From Companilactobacillus suantsaicola (GTDB lineage Bacteria; Bacillota; Bacilli; Lactobacillales; Lactobacillaceae): DNA of 64,000 bases. The DNA is taken from NCBI RefSeq assembly GCF_004745525.1, contig NZ_RKLY01000007.1:1-64000 (forward strand), written 5' to 3'. The stretch's first letter is position 1; each line of letters begins with the position of its first letter. The notes under the pieces were generated by a model that did no database searches, was not told where the DNA came from, and worked only from the letters and a program-made list of their open reading frames with translations. Made by a program: the position numbers and the translations under genes. Below, in pieces: positions 1 to 9,723 of this stretch.

Positions 1-796
1 TTTTTTTAATCGCATCGTCAATAGCATTTTGCACATCAACCTCGCCCGCTTTATTGATGTCAATCTTAGTTTTATCTATTTCACTTTGAACCTGTGCCAT
101 AGTAACAAACTTAGATACATCTGGCTTTGCACTAGCAATTGCCGTAGTCATCTCTGGCTTTGTAGGATAATTGCTTAGATCTGTTGGTTTAATTCCAGAT
201 ATAGCAGTACCTATTTCGGTTGTTACATCGCTTTTAGTAGGATAGATACTTAAATCTGGTTTTGCTCCAGATACAGCATTACTTATTTCAGTTGTTACAT
301 CACTTTTAGTAGGATAGTTGCTTAAATCTGTTGGTTTAATTCCTTTAATTGCAGTTGAAATAGCTGTTTGAACATCACCGGCTTTTTGGAAGCCCGATAA
401 ATCGGGCTGGTTTGCTTTTATCTGATTGGCTATCTCTGCCTTTACTCCATCAGAATCAAGATAATTTGCCAGTGCTGACTTAATACTAGCCTGCACATCG
501 TTAGCTTTTTGGAAACCCGATAAATCTGGCTTCGAATCTGCAATCGCTTTATTGACGATAGACGTAACTTCCTTGACCGTTTCATCTTTAGTAAGGTAAT
601 TACTCATTTCTGAGTTTAAACCTTCTATAGCGTTTGAAATAGCACTCTTGACTTGATCTGTGGTCATATATTTGGTTAGATCAACATCAGCATTTACAAG
701 CCCATTTACGAACTCACTAAGTCCGAGCACGGCTTGTGTATGTGTCTGTGGATAGAAATCTTCTCCACCTTTCGACATTTGAACAATTTCAGTCAT
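1..796 (-). CDS. Phage baseplate/tail fibre protein, partial
   Basis: This frame is open from ATG 794-796 to the window edge, giving at least 265 residues; the 3' end lies outside. The start overlaps the stop of the upstream tail gene by a few bases and is preceded by GGGGAAG. The N-terminus has a short motif, GGEDFYPQTH, typical of Gram-positive siphovirus baseplate or fibre proteins (family knowledge). The rest is a chain of degenerate repeats of about 24 residues with the pattern D-L-S-x-Y/F-x-T/K-x-x-D-V-x-x-x-I-x-x-A-I, suggesting a trimeric coiled-coil shaft (inference). Position after Tal fits a receptor-binding or upper baseplate role at the tail tip. The exact host-binding function cannot be seen. 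Confidence 0.8.
   Translation of the reverse strand, partial: MTEIVQMSKGGEDFYPQTHTQAVLGLSEFVNGLVNADVDLTKYMTTDQVKSAISNAIEGLNSEMSNYLTKDETVKEVTSIVNKAIADSKPDLSGFQKANDVQASIKSALANYLDSDGVKAEIANQIKANQPDLSGFQKAGDVQTAISTAIKGIKPTDLSNYPTKSDVTTEISNAVSGAKPDLSIYPTKSDVTTEIGTAISGIKPTDLSNYPTKPEMTTAIASAKPDVSKFVTMAQVQSEIDKTKIDINKAGEVDVQNAIDDAIKK
157..380 (-). repeat. 72-bp direct repeats inside fibre gene
   Basis: Three adjacent units of about 72 bp, beginning near 160, 237 and 309, share the + strand core GTAGGATA followed by CTTAAATCTG. They encode the best-conserved 24-residue repeats (DLSNYPTKSDV and DLSIYPTKSDV). More divergent units continue to about 700. Confidence 0.7.
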
Positions 797-1979
797 TAAC
801 TTCCCCTACTTTCTTAATTGTAAATTGTTGTTCTATATCTCCACTGCCACCTTGTGAAATCTTTTCTTTTAATTTCTTGATAACGTTATTATCACTATTG
901 CGATTAGATTGCATTTCGACAATCAGTTTATTTGGATCAAGCATAAAATTACCAAATGTTAATGTATCTTCTTGGTTACTCTGTGGGTATAAATCCTTCT
1001 GAATAACACGAGTTTCAACATCAATGTCATTTCTATCTTTTAGATAACCCCAATTACCTATTGTCGGGTCATTTAATTTGTCGGTTGGGTTATTAGTCTC
1101 AAACTTATTTACGTTCGCCGTGTACTGAATTGATGGATAATCTTTGAGCTTTGCTTTCATCTCTTGAATTAATTGGTCTTCGGTAGTCGCATTATCATCT
1201 GTAAATAAATCATCGTCAATCACTCCATAGACTTTTGCAAATGGACTGGTATATTCTGCCTTAACTGTGCTTGATGTTGTCGTGCTGTCTGTATCATCAC
1301 TTGAATCGTCTGAATCGGACGATTGCAAACTGTCAGAGCTATTTTCTGTTGTCGTCTCGGTAGTTTTACCTACTCCATAAATATGTGTTCTAATCTGCGT
1401 ATAATCCCCTGTATCTGCAAGCGTGTAAATGTCGCTTCCTGATACATAAACAAACGCATTGTGTTCTCCCAACGATTTATAAATATCAATGTGATACCCG
1501 TGTGCTTTAAACTCAAAATTAAAATCACTCATGACTGTATCGGTAAATAATCCTAATGCCTTTTCTTGTCCGATTCCATCTTCGCCAAAATCAAAATTAT
1601 CAAAACTATCATGACTCGTATACGTGAATTTCGTTCCTTTAGTCAAGAATTGCATGGTACTATCCAAACTCTGGGAACCTGTCAATTTATCCATGATTAA
1701 ATGATCGTCAAGGTCTTGTAATACCTGCAACCCTGTAATCGTCCTTTGATAATTATTACCAAACGTCGTTCCATCATTCTCGGATATTCGATACTGTTCG
1801 CCTGTCTCTGGAACTGTAATTATTGACCTTGGTTGAAGCATTTTATACGCCGATTCATTATCGGGAATGTTTATCGTTGTAAAGTCCAACTGTTCGACCG
1901 TATTCAACTGTTGGGTAATATGAACATCACTTACAAGCAACGGTTCTTGATTACCTGTCAAATCGGATATATACAACAT
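789..1979 (-). CDS. Tail-associated protein (Tal / prophage endopeptidase tail family)
   Basis: The 396-residue product follows Dit and precedes the fibre gene, the usual place of Tal, which forms the central tail-tip hub through which DNA leaves. The N-terminus (MLYISDLTGNQEPLL, then NTVEQLDFTTINIPDN) has the look of the prophage tail minor structural/endopeptidase family. A low-complexity Ser/Asp/Thr-rich linker lies at about residues 205-240. At 396 residues it is short for Tal proteins, and I see no separate cell-wall hydrolase domain, so a purely structural hub is likely. Family assignment is by N-terminal look and gene order. Confidence 0.75.
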   Translation of the reverse strand: MLYISDLTGNQEPLLVSDVHITQQLNTVEQLDFTTINIPDNESAYKMLQPRSIITVPETGEQYRISENDGTTFGNNYQRTITGLQVLQDLDDHLIMDKLTGSQSLDSTMQFLTKGTKFTYTSHDSFDNFDFGEDGIGQEKALGLFTDTVMSDFNFEFKAHGYHIDIYKSLGEHNAFVYVSGSDIYTLADTGDYTQIRTHIYGVGKTTETTTENSSDSLQSSDSDDSSDDTDSTTTSSTVKAEYTSPFAKVYGVIDDDLFTDDNATTEDQLIQEMKAKLKDYPSIQYTANVNKFETNNPTDKLNDPTIGNWGYLKDRNDIDVETRVIQKDLYPQSNQEDTLTFGNFMLDPNKLIVEMQSNRNSDNNVIKKLKEKISQGGSGDIEQQFTIKKVGEVND

Positions 1980-1991
1980 ACGAACACCCCC

Positions 1992-2819
1992 TTAATAATA
2001 AAATCTCGTTGTAAAACTTATCGTCCAATTACTTGCACCACTTACTACGATTTCATTCTTGCCTACTGCAAAGTCTAGAAATTCATGATTACTATATTGA
2101 AATGCTGAAACACCGTCTAAAACAGGTTTCAAACCATAAACCTGCAATTTATTGCCACCATTCAATGCTTTCTTAAACGTTAGCGTTTGATCGGTGGTTT
2201 TATTTTCTATTGATAATTGACTTCCAACATTCCCTGTAAATTCAATCAATACTGGTCTTTCATCAGCTTTGAGTGGAATGTGTCCCAAATTCCAAATGTC
2301 GAAGTTACTTTGATTGCTATATTTGTATGAAATTTTTTCATCACTCGGAACACCAAGTCCCCAACTCATCAAATTACTTGGAACTGTGAAATCATTCTCG
2401 GCTGTCGTAAATACTGTTTCTGCGAATCCTTCTCCATAAACTAAATTGATAGTTATTGGTTGCGAATACCAGAAACTGCCTTGTCTTGGAAAATCAAATG
2501 CTTCTGCACGTACCTTCCAACGAATTGTAGGTATACGCATATTGATTACATAAAAATCTTCGTAACTTGCGAATATCTTCAACACTCTTTGGCGCATTAA
2601 CTCATAATCATAAACATTCTTAGCTTTCACACGAATCACTAACGGAGCCGTTGTCTGTTGAACCTGCGTATCAGTCAATGTTGCTCTTGTTTCATGAATC
2701 TGTGTGTATGTAAATTGATAATTTGGACTTGGTGGGTCAAAACTAATAACCCGAATGCCTAAATCATCAAGGTTATATGTTGTTCCATCTAACCGTTGAA
2801 TTAAAATGCTTTCACTCAT
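1992..2819 (-). CDS. Distal tail protein (Dit)
   Basis: The 275-residue protein is of the Sipho_tail/Dit type: an N-terminal half building the hexameric ring at the tail end and a C-terminal galectin-like half (family knowledge). The N-terminus includes YNLDDLGIRVISFDPPSPNY, typical of this family, and an arginine/lysine-rich segment with VKAKNVYDYELMRQRV follows. Its stop lies 12 bases before Tal. Its ATG shares the base at 2819 with the tape measure stop region, so the genes are translationally coupled. Confidence 0.85.
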   Translation of the reverse strand: MSESILIQRLDGTTYNLDDLGIRVISFDPPSPNYQFTYTQIHETRATLTDTQVQQTTAPLVIRVKAKNVYDYELMRQRVLKIFASYEDFYVINMRIPTIRWKVRAEAFDFPRQGSFWYSQPITINLVYGEGFAETVFTTAENDFTVPSNLMSWGLGVPSDEKISYKYSNQSNFDIWNLGHIPLKADERPVLIEFTGNVGSQLSIENKTTDQTLTFKKALNGGNKLQVYGLKPVLDGVSAFQYSNHEFLDFAVGKNEIVVSGASNWTISFTTRFYY

Positions 2820-5800
2820 TAGTGAAGCCCACCTTTCTTGGATTGAATACTAATTTCTTTGGCTTGCATTGCCTTCATTAATGGATATGTACCTTGTACG
2901 ATTACACCATTATCAAGCAATGTGTTTACCGTGATATTACCTAAATTATTTGAATTGATTCCAACATTGCCACGACCGATTGAAGCATTAGCATTTGAAA
3001 TGCTCTTGCCTGTAAATTCATGAGCTTGGTTCCTTGAATTATGAATGGTCTTCAATGCTTTAGCCATGGTTCCATTAGGATTCTTTTCAACTCGTTTCTT
3101 GATTGCTTCCATGATTAATTGATCGGCACTATCTCTGTTTGGATTGATTGCTACTTCTGGTTCGCCCGGAATCTCGCCAAAAATAGCTTCTTTATCAGAC
3201 CAACCACCATTGCCGAATCTTGGACGTCCTTGTGGTCCTGAATGCAACCAGTCAATCTTAGATGTCCCCCAAATTGATGTTGGACCGATTGAACTTTGCC
3301 AATCACTGTTATTAAAGAATGCAAGTAATTGGTCGAATGGATTCATAATATTCGTATGTCCCGGAACAGCGTAATAACTGAATGTTGGTGGTGTGTATTG
3401 CAAAATACCACGAGCTTCGTTACCACCGCTATTCATATCTTGGATTTGTTGAACAATGTTTCTGCCACCTGATTCGGACTGAATAACCGATTGCAACATC
3501 TTAATGAATGAATCACTAGGATTTACCTTCATCATTAAAGCAGCAGCCTTAATCATCTTTGGGTCGTAATTGCCACCCATGCTGAAATCCATATCGGATA
3601 ATTCTTTCTTGAATGGTTCAGAAATTGACTTCAATAATCCATTTTCTAATGCGGGTCCAAACTGTCTTTCAAATAGACTGCCCGTAAATTTAGCCTTCTT
3701 ATCGAATGACTTTCTCAATAAAGGCATTGGGTCTTTCTTGATCGTATCAATATGTGTAATTAGATAATCCATCATGTCATTGCTTGCGTCGCCTTTACCA
3801 TTTGCATGATGTGGCAATCCTGCAACCATTGACATAAATTGCTTAGACATACTGTGTGGCATGATTGACGTATCTTGGTCAAGGTATCGAATTTCTTCGC
3901 CTTTAGTACCAACTGGATAAATACCATGGCGCTTATCATATGCTAATTCGTAACCCTGTTCGCCAACGACTGCCAAACCGCCTGCATAACCTGATGTACC
4001 ACCTGCAAACTGTGCAAGTCCTAACTTCTTACCACCAAATGCACCAATGACTGTGTTTACGCCACCAATACCCTTGTTGATTTGAGCAATGACTTTGCCC
4101 ATATCCTTGCTAGCAATACCCGGTAGACTATTAAATGCACTTCTGAACGATTTCTTCATAGATGTAAGCCATGAACTCCATGTATCAAGAAACTTACTTG
4201 AGAATTTACTTTCAGAATTAAGAACTTTGTTTGTTTCATCAACGAATGTACTGTCTAATTTGCCGACCTTTGATTTTTCATCACTGTTGGCTTTATTCCA
4301 GACATCACGCCAATCACTGTTAAACGTCTTCTTAAAACTTCTTAATCGTCTAATAATCTTGTTTACTGAATTATCGAATTGAGTAGCAAATTTACTGTTC
4401 TTCGTGGCTTTATTGGCAAGACTTACTTGTTCTTGCAATTCCTTGCCGATATTCTCACGTTTCAATGTCTTAGATAGACGTTGGAAATCTCTATTTAGCT
4501 TGCTGAATGGGTCTGATTTGCTCATTCTCTTACTGAATGTGTTCAAGGTCTTAAATGCACTATTTACGACCCTTACTTGTTTAGCAAACTGTCTCCAAAT
4601 TGGCGTACTCTTCTTGATTTCTCTATCAATCTTATTGATTCGCTTACTTGGGTCATTCTTCTTTAATCCAGTATTTAATCTCTTGAAATCTTTAACAATA
4701 TCATTCTTCTTTAAAGTCTTATGCAACTTCTTGAAATCAGTATTTAACTTACTGAATGAATCCTTTTTGCCTAACGACTTATTGAATTTCTCCAAAGAAT
4801 CAAATTGCTTAGTGATTGATTTAAGCGACTTCTTCAAACTAGAAAATGTCTTGGAATACTTCTTCATGGTCTTATCGGATTTCTTGATTTGACCATCATA
4901 TTTCTTTATTGATGAAATCTGCTTATTGATCTGTTTCTTACTGTTACCAATCTTTAACGTAGGGAACTTCTTAACTGTCTTCTTTAACTTCTTAACAGCT
5001 GAATCATAACCACCAATAGCTTTCGCCATAGCCTTGATATTGGCAACGTCCTTACTTGTTACTGTCTTTTGGCTTGCGACCTTTTCAATCGTCTTCTGTG
5101 TACTTGCCCCTTGATTCTTCTTAGGAGCCTTTGTCTTTGGACTGGCTTTGACTGTCTTTCTTGGAGCTGTACCTAAATCAATGTTTGGATTGAATCCACC
5201 AGAACTGTTGTTATTACGCATTGGATTTGACCCAACTGTCGTAACAGCCTTATTACTTGCATGAGTATTCTTTTGACCCCTTCTGGTTTCCGAATTATCA
5301 CTCGTAAAGGTATTCTTTACATTCTCAAAATCATCTTTGAAACCTTTAAACAAATTGGACCAACGTTTCTTTAATGCAGGTATAATCTTGTCGAATCTAC
5401 CCATGAAAGCATTAGAAACTACGTCCCAAATTGAAGACTTAATGCCAAATGCTACCTTGAACATATCTTTGACCATGTCAAATTCTGTCTCTATTGAGCT
5501 TTTTAGTGCTCTAATTCCAAAACCAATAACAGGGTGCTTTTTTTCAATCTTAGCAATAATATTATTCCAATTATGCATTGCTTCATGAGTATTGAAACCA
5601 ATCTTGGCTATGATTCCTTTAGGTTTGAATCCTTTAGCCCAATCATTCCAACCATTGGAGAAATTAAGGGTAGCTTTTCCTGCCCATTTTCCTGCCATTC
5701 GACCAATGATATTACCAATCGTAGCGCCGACACCACCACCGAACACTGCACCAATACCGGTACCAATTAAGCCACCGATACCTTTACCTGTTCGTGTGAA

Positions 5801-7600
5801 TCTTTCGTCCTTACTCTTTGATGTAATACCCTTGAATATATCGAATGCGTCAAACGCCATATTTAGCCCTAAGACTAATTTTCCACCGATTGACTTACCA
5901 ACACTTGTAACTTTGCTTAACTTGCTTGAGCCTAAGATTTTAGATAGAATACCGCCTTTACTTGCACTAGCCGTTGCACCTTCTGCACCTTTTGCTAAAT
6001 CTGTGCCTAATGCAATGGTCTTCAATCCTTTAAACAATTTGATTAATGATTGGATCTTCAACATGTAATTAGTAATCTTTGATGTTGCCCACATTCCTGC
6101 GAGTACACCACCGATAACTTGAATAGCCGTCTTATGCTTTGCGATTCTTTCTAATCCATCAGCAATAGCATTTACTCCATCGCCTTTGGCACCAATAAAA
6201 ATCTTAAACAGACTTGCTAAACCGTCGATATATCCAATCGTCAAATTACTACCGATTGAGCCAACGCTCTTGAATATTCCTGTGATTGACTTGGCATGGT
6301 CAGCAACCCAATTAAGAGAATCTGTTAGCCCTTTACTGATTTTATTAACTGTGCCATTTAATACATTAGGCATATTTGTGTTTCCAACTTGATTGCTGAA
6401 AGCACTCATTACGTTATTCATTCCATTGCTAACCTTTTTACTGGCTTGCTTGAATACATCATCAGTCTTTGGATCAGAAACCCAACTGGAAACACTCTTA
6501 AATAATGGATTCGACATCTTGAAGAATGGCTCTGTTATTTCTCCAATCAATGCAGGTAATCTACCCTTGATTGTACGAACCATACCTTCGGACGTAGAAC
6601 CAAAATTCTCGGTAGCCGATTTATATTTCTTCTGCATATTAATAAGAACTTCGTCCATTGTTTTAGAAGAAATTTTACCCGCCGACATCATGTCGTTCAT
6701 TTGCTTCATGGTTAAACTACTGTTATTCGTTTGCTGTTGCATTGTCTTTAATAACTCGGTACGAATCTTTGGAAAGACGTTAACGAAACTCATCATGTCT
6801 TGTGCGGAAATTTTTCCATTGGCTTCCATCTGTGACCATTGCGTTGCGAAATTTTGAACAGAAGCGTCACTTTGACCGAATGCGTCTTGCAACGTCAACA
6901 TTGCTTTGGTCAATTTTCCTGTTCTTTCGGCATTATTCGTAACAGCGTATAACTTAGAATTTAAATCCTGAACCATGGGAACCGAATTAGCAGCCGCAGC
7001 CGCCATGTCGGTCGTCATTTTGACCATCTGTTTACCTTTTTTAGATGAACCGGTTAATGTCGTCCATGTAGCGTTCATTGTCTGCATTTGCTTGTTATAT
7101 TCAATACCTGCACCAACTACACCAGTCACTGCTGACTTGATCGCATTGAATCCACTGATTGCAGCATTAGAAGCTATGCCACCAAAGAATGCACCACTGA
7201 ATACGCCCCGAATCTTGCCCGATTGTTCTTTCAAATCTCGAACTTTATCCATTGCAGAACCCATATTGTGGTTGAAATTAGAAAAATCTGCCTTGAATTT
7301 CGTCTTAACAGGCTTTTTAAGCGATTCTTCTTCTTTCTTAATACGATTGACCTTGCTGTTTACATCTTCTGTCTGAGCCTTGATTTTTTGTGTTACGGTA
7401 TCGCCTAATTCGGACTTTACCTTCTCGTGGGTTTCCTTTGCCTTATTAGATACCTTGGACGAGTTATTTTTGAACGATTCGTCCATCTTATCCCCTGCAT
7501 TATCGCCAAAATTGCGAATTAATTGCTTTGCGGATTCCAAATCAGGCGTGAATTTGTCTTTATTCAAAACTAAATCAATGTCTATTGTTCCATCTGCCAT
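2819..7600 (-). CDS. Tail tape measure protein with lytic transglycosylase-like domain
   Basis: At 1593 residues this is the largest phage gene, as expected for a tape measure, whose length sets tail length. The N-terminal third is coiled coil, followed by Gly/Ala-rich hydrophobic segments near residues 590-650. Long Lys/Ser/Phe-rich stretches (about 840-1150) contain at least two copies of an S-K-L-N-x-D-F-x-x-L-x-K-T-L-K unit. Near residue 1376 ESGGRN and then GILQYTPPTF match the catalytic Glu and fold of a soluble lytic transglycosylase-like domain, which would open peptidoglycan during DNA entry (family knowledge). Confidence 0.92.
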   Translation of the reverse strand: MADGTIDIDLVLNKDKFTPDLESAKQLIRNFGDNAGDKMDESFKNNSSKVSNKAKETHEKVKSELGDTVTQKIKAQTEDVNSKVNRIKKEEESLKKPVKTKFKADFSNFNHNMGSAMDKVRDLKEQSGKIRGVFSGAFFGGIASNAAISGFNAIKSAVTGVVGAGIEYNKQMQTMNATWTTLTGSSKKGKQMVKMTTDMAAAAANSVPMVQDLNSKLYAVTNNAERTGKLTKAMLTLQDAFGQSDASVQNFATQWSQMEANGKISAQDMMSFVNVFPKIRTELLKTMQQQTNNSSLTMKQMNDMMSAGKISSKTMDEVLINMQKKYKSATENFGSTSEGMVRTIKGRLPALIGEITEPFFKMSNPLFKSVSSWVSDPKTDDVFKQASKKVSNGMNNVMSAFSNQVGNTNMPNVLNGTVNKISKGLTDSLNWVADHAKSITGIFKSVGSIGSNLTIGYIDGLASLFKIFIGAKGDGVNAIADGLERIAKHKTAIQVIGGVLAGMWATSKITNYMLKIQSLIKLFKGLKTIALGTDLAKGAEGATASASKGGILSKILGSSKLSKVTSVGKSIGGKLVLGLNMAFDAFDIFKGITSKSKDERFTRTGKGIGGLIGTGIGAVFGGGVGATIGNIIGRMAGKWAGKATLNFSNGWNDWAKGFKPKGIIAKIGFNTHEAMHNWNNIIAKIEKKHPVIGFGIRALKSSIETEFDMVKDMFKVAFGIKSSIWDVVSNAFMGRFDKIIPALKKRWSNLFKGFKDDFENVKNTFTSDNSETRRGQKNTHASNKAVTTVGSNPMRNNNSSGGFNPNIDLGTAPRKTVKASPKTKAPKKNQGASTQKTIEKVASQKTVTSKDVANIKAMAKAIGGYDSAVKKLKKTVKKFPTLKIGNSKKQINKQISSIKKYDGQIKKSDKTMKKYSKTFSSLKKSLKSITKQFDSLEKFNKSLGKKDSFSKLNTDFKKLHKTLKKNDIVKDFKRLNTGLKKNDPSKRINKIDREIKKSTPIWRQFAKQVRVVNSAFKTLNTFSKRMSKSDPFSKLNRDFQRLSKTLKRENIGKELQEQVSLANKATKNSKFATQFDNSVNKIIRRLRSFKKTFNSDWRDVWNKANSDEKSKVGKLDSTFVDETNKVLNSESKFSSKFLDTWSSWLTSMKKSFRSAFNSLPGIASKDMGKVIAQINKGIGGVNTVIGAFGGKKLGLAQFAGGTSGYAGGLAVVGEQGYELAYDKRHGIYPVGTKGEEIRYLDQDTSIMPHSMSKQFMSMVAGLPHHANGKGDASNDMMDYLITHIDTIKKDPMPLLRKSFDKKAKFTGSLFERQFGPALENGLLKSISEPFKKELSDMDFSMGGNYDPKMIKAAALMMKVNPSDSFIKMLQSVIQSESGGRNIVQQIQDMNSGGNEARGILQYTPPTFSYYAVPGHTNIMNPFDQLLAFFNNSDWQSSIGPTSIWGTSKIDWLHSGPQGRPRFGNGGWSDKEAIFGEIPGEPEVAINPNRDSADQLIMEAIKKRVEKNPNGTMAKALKTIHNSRNQAHEFTGKSISNANASIGRGNVGINSNNLGNITVNTLLDNGVIVQGTYPLMKAMQAKEISIQSKKGGLH

Positions 7601-7632
7601 TTAATTACACCCCCTTTCTCGTCTAAATTGAA

Positions 7633-8265
7633 CTATTTCTGTTCAGCCATGCCTTTTAGCATAGTGAACATGTCTCCTACTTGTTGATTGAGTGTATCTA
7701 CACTTGAATCTTCAAGGGAATAATATTCTTGAGCTCTTGTAAGGTCAGCTAACGCCTGTCCTTGATAATCGAGTATATTTGCTTGCCTGATGTCAATGAT
7801 TCTCATGATTGGAGATTTACTTGAAAGGTTATTAAAAAGCGCCCTGAACTTCTCCCAACGCATTTTGTCGATTGAATCAATTAGATCAATTCCATAATCA
7901 AACAAAAAAGACGCATAAATTGCTTCTGCGTCCTGTTGGTAACTGAACCATTTTGTCGGTTCGATATTCGGTTGATTATTTCCTATCCCTATTTGACTTT
8001 CAGGTTGGTATGGGTCTTGTGATATGTACTCTGTGATTTTCTTTAAAGCGTCAGCCGACACTTCGTAATCTTCCATATCATTAAAACTCAACGTATCAGC
8101 ACCGAGAAAGATATTCCAACCAATAACCAATTTCTTGGTAAGAGCAACGTCGTTTTTATCAAGGAGTTCATACCATTTCAAAACATTATTGAATGAAAGA
8201 TTTACTTTCAAATCTCCAATTTCAGTGCTTACTCTATCATCTAGCCCATTGGTTAGAGATAACAA
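7633..8265 (-). CDS. Phage Gp15-family tail protein
   Basis: The 210-residue protein lies between the tail chaperone and tape measure genes and resembles the bacteriophage Gp15 family; in this place it is probably the second tail assembly chaperone. The start is TTG at 8263-8265, because a TAA at 8269-8271 closes the frame just upstream and the nearby ATG is in another frame. AGGGTG lies upstream as a weak ribosome site. It is in the +1 frame relative to the preceding gene, but the stop at 8269 rules out a direct frameshift fusion of the two. Confidence 0.75.
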   Translation of the reverse strand: MLSLTNGLDDRVSTEIGDLKVNLSFNNVLKWYELLDKNDVALTKKLVIGWNIFLGADTLSFNDMEDYEVSADALKKITEYISQDPYQPESQIGIGNNQPNIEPTKWFSYQQDAEAIYASFLFDYGIDLIDSIDKMRWEKFRALFNNLSSKSPIMRIIDIRQANILDYQGQALADLTRAQEYYSLEDSSVDTLNQQVGDMFTMLKGMAEQK

Positions 8266-8275
8266 TATTTACACC

Positions 8276-8671
8276 CTATTTCTTTTTGGTATTAGTATTG
8301 ATTTCAACTTTATCAAGGCATTCATTGACCTTGCCGAATACTGTTGCTAATGCTCTTGTTGATTCATTGAAGTATTGGTAAATTTCTGTTCCTTGACCGT
8401 CGCCAAAATACTTGTCAAAGAATGGAATGATTGCATTGCGGATTTCTTTATATAATCCTGACATCATTTTCACTTGTTCATCAGTGGACTTCTTATTTAC
8501 AACGTTTTCTTGCATTCTATTGACCTTGTCAGAAATCTTTTGCACCTTAAATTGAACCTTGTCCATATCTAATGCACATTGGTCATCAAATGTAAGCTCA
8601 CGCTTTTTGCCACCAATCATAAATGAGTATTTTAGTGCTAGTTGATTATCAATATTTACGTTAATTGCCAT
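8276..8671 (-). CDS. Putative tail assembly chaperone
   Basis: This 131-residue acidic/lysine-rich protein is encoded immediately after the major tail protein and before Gp15, the conserved slot for the gpG-type chaperone that coats the tape measure during tail assembly. It begins MAINVNIDNQLALKYSF and ends in a KKK tail. The ribosome site is GAAGGGAATTT upstream of ATG 8669-8671. The identification rests on position, size and overall look; I see no catalytic motif. Confidence 0.65.
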   Translation of the reverse strand: MAINVNIDNQLALKYSFMIGGKKRELTFDDQCALDMDKVQFKVQKISDKVNRMQENVVNKKSTDEQVKMMSGLYKEIRNAIIPFFDKYFGDGQGTEIYQYFNESTRALATVFGKVNECLDKVEINTNTKKK

Positions 8672-8754
8672 TATTAAAAATTCCCTTCTAATTTACCGCC
8701 TTCGTCTACCGAATACTGTTTATTTCTTAGGCGATTTTTATACATGATTATTTA

Positions 8755-9315
8755 TTATTTTCCAGTGTCTCCAGAAGCTGTTTTATCTCCTAATGCTTGG
8801 CTTGAGCCTGATGTTGTACCATTCTCGCCGTCGCCATCATCATTATTTTTGCCACCTGTACCTAGAACTGGAACGCCATTCAATGAGAATGTAACAGACA
8901 TTGTTTGACGTGCATTGGCATTACCACCAAATGGAACGATTGCAGTCATGGTTGCATTAGCAATTACTGTGTTTCCTGCTTGATCGATCCAACGGAACAA
9001 TGTACGCAATGAATCTCCCATGGATAAGAACTTAGAAGCAATATAATCTTGTGCTTCGTCCCCTACCACTCTTTGGAATGTCATTGCAAATGTGACACGC
9101 TTACCTGTGACATCTGTTTCACTAAATCCTTTATCATTCCAGAATGATTGTGTATCGGCTGTTTCATTGGCAGCAGGTGTTGCTGTTTGCAATCCTTGAG
9201 AAATCTCTGCCCATTGCGCTTTTTCAGCGTCAGTGCTTGGGTCTTGACCGCCATTTAAATCTACTTCAAACTTATTGACCCAGTTTTCAGGTCTTGTTAA
9301 TGTTTTTGTTGGCAT
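8755..9315 (-). CDS. Major tail (tube) protein
   Basis: The 186-residue protein contains a central ISQGLQTATPAANE stretch, then a segment beginning VTGKRVTFAMTFQRVVGDEAQD and a NARQTMSVTFSLNGVPV strand. This pattern is typical of phage tail tube subunits of the Listeria A118 and lactobacillal type. The C-terminus is a Gly/Ser/Asp-rich tail that is probably disordered. It stacks into hexameric rings forming the tail tube. Its place between the tail terminator and chaperone genes agrees. Confidence 0.85.
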   Translation of the reverse strand: MPTKTLTRPENWVNKFEVDLNGGQDPSTDAEKAQWAEISQGLQTATPAANETADTQSFWNDKGFSETDVTGKRVTFAMTFQRVVGDEAQDYIASKFLSMGDSLRTLFRWIDQAGNTVIANATMTAIVPFGGNANARQTMSVTFSLNGVPVLGTGGKNNDDGDGENGTTSGSSQALGDKTASGDTGK

Positions 9316-9327
9316 TTTTTATACTTC

Positions 9328-9723
9328 CTATTTCTTAATATTTGTAACGACATCTACAAAAAAATCGAGCATGTACACTGAATAACCTTGCGTATCTTGT
9401 TCAGACACACTGGGCAATCCTGTTTGCTCGATTTCGTCAAATTGAAAGCTGTCGTTCTTACTTTCAATATCATTCAACTGTTCTAGGAAATTTGAGATTT
9501 TCCATAATGAATCATTCGCTAATTCTTGGTCTTTTGTTCTGATTGCAATTTCATAATTGATTCGCTTCGTCTGGTTTCCTGCCCAATCTTGGTCAATTAT
9601 AGAAGACCCCGGCAATGGATATAATCCTATCGAATCATCAGCTTGCATGTACCCTATTCTTACTCTGGTTGGTAAATCTGGAACTGTATTCAAGGCTTCG
9701 CATAATCTATCTATTAGGTCCAT
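9328..9723 (-). CDS. Minor capsid / tail terminator protein
   Basis: The protein resembles the Minor_capsid_3 type (A118 gp11-like) that closes the top of the tail tube (family knowledge). I chose ATG 9721-9723 (MDLIDRLCEALNTV, 131 residues) because GGAG lies 9 bases upstream. An in-frame ATG 15 bases earlier (9738) has no better site. The gene overlaps the end of the upstream connector gene. Conserved look: YEIAIRTKDQELANDSLWKI. Confidence 0.7.
   Translation of the reverse strand: MDLIDRLCEALNTVPDLPTRVRIGYMQADDSIGLYPLPGSSIIDQDWAGNQTKRINYEIAIRTKDQELANDSLWKISNFLEQLNDIESKNDSFQFDEIEQTGLPSVSEQDTQGYSVYMLDFFVDVVTNIKK

Noticed and set aside
4089-4892. Long + strand open frames opposite the tape measure gene
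   Set aside because: They mirror the Lys/Asn-rich codons of the real gene, give Leu/Phe-rich peptides, and have no ribosome sites.
8263-8290. Programmed frameshift joining the two tail chaperone genes
   Set aside because: The A-rich end looked slippery, but TAA 8269-8271 closes the Gp15 frame before the overlap, so no fusion can form by a simple +1 or -2 slip.
8674-8745. 23-residue frame before the tail chaperone
   Set aside because: There is no ribosome site, and the bases serve as the leader of the next gene.
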